Part shown: piece by piece, positions 1 to 7,655 of the stretch
Position numbering within the stretch: the stretch's first letter is position 1
Layout of the letters: the number at the start of each line of letters is the position of its first letter
DNA from: Lachnospiraceae bacterium
Lineage (GTDB): Bacteria; Bacillota; Clostridia; Lachnospirales; Lachnospiraceae
DNA length: 64,000 nt
NCBI GenBank assembly: GCA_014804365.1
Contig: JAAUZX010000014.1
Location: 1-64,000, forward strand
Reading direction: 5' to 3'
Position numbers and translations under genes: made by a program
The notes under the pieces: generated by a model
The model's database searches: none
What the model was told of the DNA's origin: nothing
What the model saw: the letters and a program-made list of their open reading frames with translations, nothing else

Positions 1-275
1 AAAATAAACCCGATCTGTTTACGTCTGAAGATCGTCGCCTGCTCCGCATTCAGTTTGGCAAGTTCCTGACTGCCGATTCTGACACTGCCTTCGCTTGGAA
101 CGTCCAGACCTCCCAGCATATTTAGCAGCGTGGATTTACCGCTCCCGCTGGTGCCGATGATAGCGGTAAATTTGCCCCTCTCGATCTCCAGATCCACGCC
201 GTCAAGCGCCTTGACAAGCGCTTCTCCCTCTCCGTAATACTTCTTCAAACCCGTAGCCTTCACGATCGCTTCCAT
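1..275 (-). CDS. ABC transporter ATP-binding protein (5' part only)
   Basis: Only the first 91 codons are visible; the gene runs off the left edge. The start ATG is at 273-275. The translation shows a Walker A motif, GTSGSGKS, near residues 40-47, followed by LLNMLGGLDVPSEG, which is typical of the MacB/LolD/FtsE-like ATPases that energise FtsX-type permeases. It is clearly paralogous to the complete ATPase at 4271-4951 (shared KALDGVDL and FRRK segments). The partner permease presumably lies left of the window. Four 11-bp-phased repeats upstream (389-429) suggest control by an OmpR-family regulator. The family is clear; the exported substrate cannot be told. Confidence 0.9.
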   Translation of the reverse strand, partial: MEAIVKATGLKKYYGEGEALVKALDGVDLEIERGKFTAIIGTSGSGKSTLLNMLGGLDVPSEGSVRIGSQELAKLNAEQATIFRRKQIGFI

Positions 276-374
276 ATAGATTATCCTGCCTTTCCCTTAC
301 GATATCAGCGCTGCAAGATGTTGCTCGAAATCGTCGGATATACCCTCGTATCAACATCTCCTGCTCTATAGGAA

Positions 375-429
375 ATTGTATCAACCCTAAGTTACAATCA
401 AGGTACAGAAAAGGTACATTTTTGTGACA
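375..429 (-). promoter_or_regulatory. Predicted activator-dependent promoter with four phased 11-bp direct repeats
   Basis: On the plus strand AAGTTACA (389), AAGGTACA (400), AAGGTACA (411) and TTGTGACA (422) follow each other at exactly 11-bp steps. In the direction of the ABC gene they lie just upstream of a -10-like TACAAT (375-380) that has no good -35. Helical-turn-phased direct repeats covering the -35 are the classical arrangement for OmpR/PhoB-family activators. The repeats and spacing are read directly; the regulator family is inference. Confidence 0.55.
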
Positions 430-529
430 TTGACCGATTTACATGAAAAAAGGACATCTTCATTTTGAAAATGCCCTGTAACTGCTCTGTAAATGCTTTT
501 ATTGTTATTAGATACCGCCAGAATGATAC

Positions 530-760
530 CTATGAACAAATTTCTTTTTTATACATATCCGCTATATAAGACGAACCATTCCACCAGAGTTTTGAAGATT
601 CATCATATAACAATGCGCCTGTTTTTGATGCAATAAATTCTTTCAGCATTGTGGTGGGAGGAATATTTAAGTCATTAACCAATTCTTCAACGACCAAAGT
701 AACCATTGCATCCACAGCAAACTTCTTTTGCTCTTCTGTGACATCTTTTAATTTCTCCAT
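530..760 (-). CDS. Small protein, third gene of the DUF3990 module
   Basis: A 76-residue soluble protein with no signal peptide or membrane segment. The N-terminal part is helical and acidic (EEQKKFAVDAMVTLVVEEL), and the C-terminal part is aromatic (KLWWNGSSYIADMYKK). It overlaps the end of the DUF3990 gene by 13 bp, so the two are probably translationally coupled. A weak ribosome-binding site (AAAGTGAG) precedes the ATG. I recognise the C-terminal style from small proteins encoded next to DUF3990/DUF3791 genes but cannot name a family. By position it is an antitoxin or accessory subunit; this is inference from context only. Confidence 0.7.
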   Translation of the reverse strand: MEKLKDVTEEQKKFAVDAMVTLVVEELVNDLNIPPTTMLKEFIASKTGALLYDESSKLWWNGSSYIADMYKKEICS

Positions 761-1314
761 ATCTGCTCACTTTCTACAAATGACAGGCATTTCAGCCCTG
801 CATCTGTTCTGAAACAAAACTGATTTTCCAAACGCTCCGGGATTAGTCTGCCTATACACAAGGCATCTGCCTCTTTGCTTCCGATTGTGCCATAGGCACC
901 AACTAAGTATGTCAGTATTGTAACATTAGTTGCATCATCTGCAATCTTCCCGGCTATAATGTCATATTTTTTCATTTCATTGACAACAGTCTGAAATGTA
1001 TTTGCCTTTCTATGTCCTACGACGCAATGCAGCCAGTCGGCATCCGCATCTTGAAAAATATAATCTGTTATACTTTCACTCTTATGATAGCAAAATGCTG
1101 ATATCACTCCATACCTTTGATCTTCAGCAATTACCCTCTGAAATTTTGCTTTTTTCAGCGATGTATTGATAAAATTCTCTGCCTGCTCCTTAGATGATGT
1201 CAGATAAAACCCTTTTCCGAAATCCTTGAAATCAGCACACTTTGACAACTCCGGGGTTTTTACTTCACAGTAGCTTCCATGATAGAGAAGCATGCCATCA
1301 GATAATTCCAGCAT
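748..1314 (-). CDS. DUF3990 protein, ADP-ribosyltransferase-like, probable toxin
   Basis: A 188-residue protein. It opens with LLYHGS (His12) and then FGKGFYLTSS, which match the first two signature strands of the ADP-ribosyltransferase fold (His, then Tyr near residue 37). A C-terminal segment, NQFCFRTDAGLKCLSF, matches the DUF3990 pattern. DUF3990 has been placed among predicted ART-fold effectors in computational surveys; catalysis is not shown here. The start at 1314 is supported by AAGGGGG 9 bp upstream and by overlap with the preceding gene; Met8 is a weaker alternative. It is flanked on both sides by overlapping small genes, the arrangement of a toxin held by small partners. Confidence is good for the family, moderate for the toxin role. 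Confidence 0.8.
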   Translation of the reverse strand: MLELSDGMLLYHGSYCEVKTPELSKCADFKDFGKGFYLTSSKEQAENFINTSLKKAKFQRVIAEDQRYGVISAFCYHKSESITDYIFQDADADWLHCVVGHRKANTFQTVVNEMKKYDIIAGKIADDATNVTILTYLVGAYGTIGSKEADALCIGRLIPERLENQFCFRTDAGLKCLSFVESEQIWRN

Positions 1315-1531
1315 TCACATTTACCCCCTTATTTTTCAACACAGTTTTTATTTCATCAAATACCGCATAATCACCTTCCATATGAAAAACATCATAGCAC
1401 TCCTCAATAAATTTTAGGATGCTATATTGATCAAATAATGCATTCACCTTCTGAACAGATGTATTCCACTCTTCTGCTGCAAGCCGAAGCAATCTGACCT
1501 GCATAAAAATTATTTCAGCTCTTTGATTCAT
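1298..1531 (-). CDS. DUF3791 domain protein, probable partner of DUF3990
   Basis: A 77-residue helical protein. The pattern FMQVRLLRLAAEEWNTSVQKV, then a helix containing FIEECYDVFHMEGDYAVFDEI, resembles DUF3791 proteins, which are commonly encoded beside DUF3990. It has a good ribosome-binding site (AAAGGGG) and is the first gene of the three-gene overlapping module; its stop lies 17 bp inside the next gene. Antitoxin-before-toxin gene order is the usual arrangement, which fits an inhibitory role. The function is inferred from neighbourhood. Confidence 0.75.
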   Translation of the reverse strand: MNQRAEIIFMQVRLLRLAAEEWNTSVQKVNALFDQYSILKFIEECYDVFHMEGDYAVFDEIKTVLKNKGVNVNAGII

Positions 1532-1756
1532 ATCAGCATCCCCTTTCCTTTTTATTCTAATCAGGTATTTCTGTGCTATATTCTTTTCTAACTAACCCTA
1601 TATCATAGTCATTGTGTCGCTACGAATTGTAAACGACGTGTGCAACAAGCTTTTCTGAATATATTCTAACATCAATAATCCTCTCTTACAATGAAAATGA
1701 AGCTTTCACCGACTGACATTTTTCGTCCAGACAAAAACAATGCTATAACTCCTCTC

Positions 1757-4267
1757 TCACTCCGCCACCCTCAACCTCTCCGTAACACTTTCTCTCATGA
1801 CCAGACGGAGACAGCACAGCGGAACCAGAAGTGCGGCTGCGAACAGAAACGGCAGCACGATCCACATCGGCATTAGGGAATATCTCCATGTGGCGCACCA
1901 CGCGCTTGTCGTATGGGTAATCCACCATCTTCCCAACAGCCATGTCAATGCCGAAACCACCGGCACAAGGAAGGCAGTCAGCACACCACCGTATGTCAAT
2001 CCTTCATAAATAAGCAGCCTGCGGATCTGTCTCTGCGTCATGCCCAGACTCTCATACACCGCAAACTCTTTTTTCCGTACAAGCACGCTCGTCACCAATG
2101 CATTGCCGAAATTCAACACACCGATCAGCAGCAAAACCGCCCCTACAAACATAGGAATCATATAAGTATGGAACAGCGCGTTCTTAAACTCCCACTGATT
2201 GTCGCTTCGCATCGTAACCCCGATTCCCGTGTCCCCTATAAGTTCCTTCAGAAAAACTTCAAACTCTTCCTGACTATTCTGGTCAATATCTACCAATATA
2301 TTCCTGACACCACTGTCAGTAAATAATTCTTCATAAGTCTGCACCGGCATATAATAGGAAATGTTATACTCCGCCTTCCGGCTGTCGGAACCGGTAATCA
2401 TGTGGCTCTTATATGAAACAGCCGCCATGATCTCAAAAGAACGTCCGCCGATCTCCACCTTGCTTCCCACCGGAGGTGTCGAGACGAAAGACGTGGCGCT
2501 GGCACCCGCGGCGATCACATAATCTCCCGTGGCAAACAGGTCTGCGTCGTAGGAGCCTTCAACGTATTCTCCGTCAAGCAGAGCCACAGACAACGCCAGT
2601 CCGTCTATTCCTGTAGCAATGCCGATATACTCTCCGGTTTCCCGGAATATCTCATAACCCGCTAACCAGTCCGGTGAGCCCGCCATGGCCTCTTTTCTGG
2701 CAACGCCGTCCGAATCCTCACTCTCGAAATTCTCTACAATAATTGCACGCTCTTCCTCGCTTGCATACATAGGCACTTCCATCGTGCGTATCGTTCCCAG
2801 TTCTGTCACCGCCTCATGTTCCGCAAGCTTTTGCATAAACTCCGGTGTGATACTTCGGCTCCACGGATTATAGCGCTGAAGATTGGTAGCCGCAGAGGCA
2901 TCTGCAATCAGATAATCGCTGTAAGCAATATCCTCCAGATACTTATCCTCGTCAGCACTGACATACTGCGTCCAAAGAACACACAGCAAGGTTAGGGACA
3001 GCAGCATGGAGGCAGCCGCCAATGCGGATTTGCCTTTGTCCCGTCTGATTCCGGACAGCTTCATAAGCGGTATCACGGTACGCCGCGGCACTGCACCGAC
3101 AAACCGCACAGCCTCGGCAGGGCTGATCTTTGATACGAATTTCGCAGGCAGCATACAGGCCGTCAGCGTGATAAAATACGTGAACAGCGCACTGTACACA
3201 AACGGAGCCAACCGGAAAAACAAAAGCGCCGGATTCTGTCCGCCCGTATTTAAGATCACATACGGGGCCACTGCGGCACAAAGCGCAAATCCAAGCAGCC
3301 AGCCTACAGGAATTGCCGGAAGGCACAGATATGCCGCCTGCCCTGATAAAAGCCGGCCGATCTGCCTCGGACTCATCCCAAGACTCTTCACCCTCCCGTA
3401 GAATCTCACATTCTCTCCTGCGGAGATTCGCACGATACTATACACCATCAACATGCCGCACGCCGCAACTGCAATATTAATCATATAGTATGGCACTGCT
3501 TTTCCTTCCGCACGTTCTACTCTGGCCTCGTTATACGCCAGATTGGTATCATATACGACACCGTCCACCCCCAGATCAGCGAGCAGTTCCTCGGCCTGCA
3601 TATCCAGATCATCCGGCCGGTACAAAGTCACTCCCAGCGTCACAAGATCCGGCGCATCGGGACAGAGCCTGTCCGCGGCCGCCGGAGTGATCCATGCACA
3701 AGTCTCCGTAGAACCCATGTCACTGCTCCACCATCCGCAGAGCCGGAAAGTACTCACCCGCTCCTCACCGCCATCCACGGGAATCCAACGCAAGACCACC
3801 TCTGCTCCTTCCTTGTGCGGAATCGCCAGCGACCGCATGGTAAGCTCGTCCATGGCAATCTCATCGTCAGACTCCGGCATCCGTCCGAAAACAGGTACCG
3901 CCTCCGTTGCCGCCGCCCAATCAGAATCGACTGCCGCAAGCTTCACACTGCGATATTCCATCACATCATCGGCTAAAATCCCTATCGCTCTCACAAACAC
4001 CGTCTTTTTCACATCGGCGTGATGCGCGATCGAAGACGCCTGCGCGCTGTTTAACCCATAATACAGAATATGGCTCGTAGAACCGTAACGAACCTGATAG
4101 CCGTACAAATATCCGTCACGGATCACAAATCCCAATGCAAAAGAAAAGGTACACAACATACTCACCAGCGCAATCGCCGTCATAAGAAGTATGCTGCGTC
4201 CCTTATGAAATTGAAACTCCCGCCGCACCAGCTTACGGCAGACCTTAAGATTATTATTCTCTAACAT
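1757..4267 (-). CDS. FtsX/MacB-like ABC transporter permease
   Basis: An 836-residue integral membrane protein with the duplicated FtsX architecture. One N-terminal helix (about 25-50) is followed by a large external domain (about 55-250), a cluster of helices (about 255-380), another helix (about 410-430), a second external domain (about 435-710) and three C-terminal helices (about 715-825). The segments KSLGMSPRQIGRLL and ESLGMTQRQIRRLL are the cytoplasmic coupling motifs of the two halves. The gene starts 3 bp after the ATPase stop and is the last gene of the operon. Such pairs export peptides or lipids, or detoxify antimicrobial peptides with a linked two-component system. The substrate is unknown; the DegV-like domain encoded two genes upstream hints at an amphiphile. 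Confidence 0.92.
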   Translation of the reverse strand: MLENNNLKVCRKLVRREFQFHKGRSILLMTAIALVSMLCTFSFALGFVIRDGYLYGYQVRYGSTSHILYYGLNSAQASSIAHHADVKKTVFVRAIGILADDVMEYRSVKLAAVDSDWAAATEAVPVFGRMPESDDEIAMDELTMRSLAIPHKEGAEVVLRWIPVDGGEERVSTFRLCGWWSSDMGSTETCAWITPAAADRLCPDAPDLVTLGVTLYRPDDLDMQAEELLADLGVDGVVYDTNLAYNEARVERAEGKAVPYYMINIAVAACGMLMVYSIVRISAGENVRFYGRVKSLGMSPRQIGRLLSGQAAYLCLPAIPVGWLLGFALCAAVAPYVILNTGGQNPALLFFRLAPFVYSALFTYFITLTACMLPAKFVSKISPAEAVRFVGAVPRRTVIPLMKLSGIRRDKGKSALAAASMLLSLTLLCVLWTQYVSADEDKYLEDIAYSDYLIADASAATNLQRYNPWSRSITPEFMQKLAEHEAVTELGTIRTMEVPMYASEEERAIIVENFESEDSDGVARKEAMAGSPDWLAGYEIFRETGEYIGIATGIDGLALSVALLDGEYVEGSYDADLFATGDYVIAAGASATSFVSTPPVGSKVEIGGRSFEIMAAVSYKSHMITGSDSRKAEYNISYYMPVQTYEELFTDSGVRNILVDIDQNSQEEFEVFLKELIGDTGIGVTMRSDNQWEFKNALFHTYMIPMFVGAVLLLIGVLNFGNALVTSVLVRKKEFAVYESLGMTQRQIRRLLIYEGLTYGGVLTAFLVPVVSALTWLLGRWWITHTTSAWCATWRYSLMPMWIVLPFLFAAALLVPLCCLRLVMRESVTERLRVAE

Positions 4268-4270
4268 ATT

Positions 4271-4951
4271 CTATAAACTGATCCTCTGCTCCCTGAGCTT
4301 CCCGTCCTCCATATACAACACCCTGTCTGCAAGCTGCGCCAGCTCTTGATTATGTGTGATCATCACCAGTGTCCGGTGATAAAGTTCAGCAGTCATTTTC
4401 AACAATCCCGCCACATTCTGTCCGTTACGGGAATCCAGGTTACCGGTAGGCTCGTCAGCCAGTATGACCGACGGCCCTGACACCAGCGTTCTGGCGATTG
4501 CCACCCTCTGCTGCTGCCCGCCGGAAAGAGCCGACGGATATGCGTGCAGACGCTCTCCTAATCCCAGCAGTTCCACGACCTCCTTCAGATAATCCTCGTT
4601 TGGTGCAGAACCGTCCAACTCTAACGGGAACAAAATATTCTCCTTCACTGTCAGAGTTGGAACGAGATTATAATTCTGGAATATGAATCCCACCTTCTTA
4701 CGGCGGAATACCGCAAGCTGCTCCTCCCGCAAACCGGCGAGACTCACACCGTCCACAATCACTTCGCCCTCTGTAGGCACATCCAGACCGCCTATCATAT
4801 TGAGCAGTGTAGTCTTGCCGCTGCCCGACGCACCTACTATAGCAACGAATTCGCCTCTTGCGACGGACAGATCGACTCCATCCAGTGCCCGTACCTGATT
4901 ATCCCCGCTGCCGTAATATTTCTTAAGCTTCCGTACCGTAACCATATCCAT
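4271..4951 (-). CDS. ABC transporter ATP-binding protein (MacB/LolD type)
   Basis: A 226-residue ATPase with Walker A GASGSGKT (40-47), the Q-loop in FIFQNYNLVP, the signature LSGGQ (about 142-146) followed by RVAIARTLV, Walker B VILADEPT, and the switch His in MITHN. Length and motifs are standard for the FtsX-permease partner class. The start overlaps the upstream kinase gene by 29 bp, and no clear ribosome-binding site precedes the ATG, so translation is probably coupled to that gene. It drives the permease at 1757-4267. Paralogue of the truncated gene at the left edge. Confidence 0.95.
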   Translation of the reverse strand: MDMVTVRKLKKYYGSGDNQVRALDGVDLSVARGEFVAIVGASGSGKTTLLNMIGGLDVPTEGEVIVDGVSLAGLREEQLAVFRRKKVGFIFQNYNLVPTLTVKENILFPLELDGSAPNEDYLKEVVELLGLGERLHAYPSALSGGQQQRVAIARTLVSGPSVILADEPTGNLDSRNGQNVAGLLKMTAELYHRTLVMITHNQELAQLADRVLYMEDGKLREQRISL

Positions 4952-7655
4952 ATTGACTGTCTTTATCTTTATCCTTCTTTTTCACAAACATCAGACCAAA
5001 CACACCCACACCGCAGTTACTTGACACTGTCGCAGAAGCCTTCTGGGTAATGATCCTGTCAAAATGCATATATTTCTCCACTTCTTCCAGAATCTCTTCG
5101 ATCTGGTGCACCGTACACCCGGCATAGGTGAGAAAGAGAACGCTCGTATCGATCTGCTTACCGTGCCGAAGCAGCTTCTTCACATATCTGCTCCGTACAT
5201 ACTTCATATTGCCACCCATCTCTATCTTCCAGAGCTTCAATTCGTTCTGTGACATATGGAGCACCGGATGAAGATTCAGACCGCTGCATACCTTATGCAC
5301 CGCAGCGCTGACCTTTCCGTTGCGATAAAGCGCCGCCGTACTCGGCACAAGGAAATTGGAACATACCCTGTCCCGGAACTGATTTAAAGCCTTGCAGATC
5401 TCCTGGACGTCTTTCCCTTCTTCCGCCATAGATGCAGCGTACAATACCATAAGGCCATGGCCGCTGCTGATATGGGTAGAATCCACTATGGTGACATTAC
5501 CAAAACTTCTGCTCGCCTGCAGCGCATTCGGATAAGCCCCGCTTAAGTCAACGGTAGCCGTGATGTGGATCACATGCTCCGCACTTTCCAGCGTATCCGC
5601 AAAGAAATATTCATATTCCGAAGGCTCCGCCGTGGAAGAATGGGCATAATTCCCCTCTGTCTGCAAATAATTTAACAGGCTGTCGGAAGAGACCTCGAAC
5701 AGGTCGCAGAAACACCCTTCTTTCGTATGCACATAACAATACATCAGCCTGATCTGATATTTCTCCAGCAAATCTTTAGGCAGATCGCAGATGCAGTCGG
5801 CAGTGATCGCGATTTTCCGCTTCCTTACGCCGCTCACACGGTTAATGGTCGTCTCTCCTTCCATCTCATCCTCGTCTTCCTGTGCAACGTACTCGATCAG
5901 CTCATCCGGCAGATACTTTAACAGACTTGCCTCCAAAAGCGCCGAGTTAATGGGTTTCGCCAGATATCCGTCAAATCCCATATTCTGGTATACCTGTTCG
6001 GCATTCGTCATGACATTGGCAGTCAGGGCAACAATAGGCACCTTCTGACAGAACCCTTTCGTCTGGGCGCGCACCGCTTTCATCGTTTCCTCACCGTCCA
6101 TATCCGGCATCATATGATCCATCAGAATCACATGGTACAGATTCTCGGCAGTCCGCTTCAGACATTCCTTGCCGCTCTCCGCTGTATCAACTTTAATCCC
6201 CGTACCCCTAAGCAGTTTGATGGCTACCATACGGTTCATATCATTATCATCTACAACAAGTACTCTGGCATCAGGCGCCGTGAAGCTCTGTTTATATTTT
6301 GCACGGTTATTCAACTGTTTCTGCGATGCAAAGTTGATTACGCCGATGGGCCGTACATTGACAATACGCTGTTTGACCTCCACCGTAAAAGTGGAGCCTT
6401 TGTGGTATACGCTGTCCACATAGATCCTGCCGCCCATCATCTCCATCAGTTGTCTGGAAATATTGAGTCCCAGTCCGGTTCCTTCAATATGACGATTATC
6501 GCTTTCGTCCACGCGTTTAAAAGAACTAAACAGGTCGTCCAGACTCTCTTTACGTATTCCCATACCGGTATCCGTCACGGAAATACGCAGCATGATCTGG
6601 TCCGCCGCAATTCTTTCACCCTTAGCCGTCAATGTGACAGACCCTTCTGCCGTGTACTTGACTGCATTAGTCAACATATTGGTGACTACCTGCTTTATAC
6701 GTACTTCATCACCGTAGAGCATTGACGGAATCTCCGGATCAATGTCCACCTTAAACTCCAGCTCTTTCTCATGAGCACGAATCCATATCAGATTCACCAG
6801 ATCGCTGAACATGGCGCTGATCTCATACTGTGCGGGTACGATCTCCATATTGCCTGACTCTATCTTGGACAGATCCAGAATATCATTGATGGTGGTCAGT
6901 AACATCTTACTGGCATTCTGGATATTAATGGCATTCTCGGCAATCTCGTCGGAGATATCTTCCCTGAGGATCATCTCATTCAAACCGATGATCGTATTGA
7001 TCGGCGTGCGGATCTCATGGCTCATATTAGCAAAAAAGGCATCTTTTGATCTTGCGATCCGCTCGATTTCCTCTTTCTGCTTCTCCGTCACTTCCTGCTC
7101 TTTATTATACGTCCACACCTGAATTTTCATCAGCATACCGACAAAACAGCTCACCACCAGCATCGTGATATAGGAATCAACGAAGCTGTAGGCGCGGCTT
7201 CCCCTCGGCACCATATTCGGATACTGGTAGGCAATATAATATGTAATAAAAAAAGTAAGCACGGAAACCACCAGCGCAAAGATCATTTCTTTGCCGTCAA
7301 ACAACAGGAACACATAGACCAGCCCCAGCACAAACCAGACCGGCGTACCGCTCTCTATGCCCCCGCTCAAAATAAAGATCAACGGGAACAAAATGAGATT
7401 GGATGCATAGACAAGCAGCTTGGCAGCCTTGTTGATCTTGCGCCGGTCCGCGGCTATATGAATCGCAACAAAAGATACGACGCACATTGGGATCAGCGCA
7501 TACAACACCACAGGCGCCGCTCCCAGCGCAACGCGCCCCATTCCGATAATAGAAGCGACAAATGCCAGCATCAAAGCGATCCGCATGAACCTGTCCTGAA
7601 AATTCACCTGTTCATTCAACTGAGATCGTAAAAACCTGCGTATTCTCTTAATCAT
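4923..7655 (-). CDS. Hybrid sensor histidine kinase with C-terminal DegV-like domain
   Basis: A 910-residue protein. Six predicted membrane helices (about 25-170) lead into a HisKA domain with the phospho-acceptor His213 in MSHEIRTP. The HATPase domain has GLGLNIS, and the receiver domain has Asp513 in ILMDHMMPDMDG. Residues about 612-890 look like a DegV fatty-acid-binding domain: KIAITADCICDLP, the SSTAEPSEYEYFF segment, ATVDLSGAYPNAL and VDSTHISSGHG match conserved DegV blocks in order. Fusion of DegV to a kinase is unusual. The ribosome-binding site GGAGG is embedded in the last codons of the preceding kinase gene (8-bp overlap), and the 3' end overlaps the ATPase gene. The kinase part is certain; the DegV assignment is by motif reading. 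Confidence 0.92.
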   Translation of the reverse strand: MIKRIRRFLRSQLNEQVNFQDRFMRIALMLAFVASIIGMGRVALGAAPVVLYALIPMCVVSFVAIHIAADRRKINKAAKLLVYASNLILFPLIFILSGGIESGTPVWFVLGLVYVFLLFDGKEMIFALVVSVLTFFITYYIAYQYPNMVPRGSRAYSFVDSYITMLVVSCFVGMLMKIQVWTYNKEQEVTEKQKEEIERIARSKDAFFANMSHEIRTPINTIIGLNEMILREDISDEIAENAINIQNASKMLLTTINDILDLSKIESGNMEIVPAQYEISAMFSDLVNLIWIRAHEKELEFKVDIDPEIPSMLYGDEVRIKQVVTNMLTNAVKYTAEGSVTLTAKGERIAADQIMLRISVTDTGMGIRKESLDDLFSSFKRVDESDNRHIEGTGLGLNISRQLMEMMGGRIYVDSVYHKGSTFTVEVKQRIVNVRPIGVINFASQKQLNNRAKYKQSFTAPDARVLVVDDNDMNRMVAIKLLRGTGIKVDTAESGKECLKRTAENLYHVILMDHMMPDMDGEETMKAVRAQTKGFCQKVPIVALTANVMTNAEQVYQNMGFDGYLAKPINSALLEASLLKYLPDELIEYVAQEDEDEMEGETTINRVSGVRKRKIAITADCICDLPKDLLEKYQIRLMYCYVHTKEGCFCDLFEVSSDSLLNYLQTEGNYAHSSTAEPSEYEYFFADTLESAEHVIHITATVDLSGAYPNALQASRSFGNVTIVDSTHISSGHGLMVLYAASMAEEGKDVQEICKALNQFRDRVCSNFLVPSTAALYRNGKVSAAVHKVCSGLNLHPVLHMSQNELKLWKIEMGGNMKYVRSRYVKKLLRHGKQIDTSVLFLTYAGCTVHQIEEILEEVEKYMHFDRIITQKASATVSSNCGVGVFGLMFVKKKDKDKDSQYGYGYGTEA

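Noticed and set aside
6114-6725. 203-residue plus-strand frame opposite the DegV-fused kinase
   Set aside because: Antisense to receiver and ATPase domains of the kinase; no independent support.
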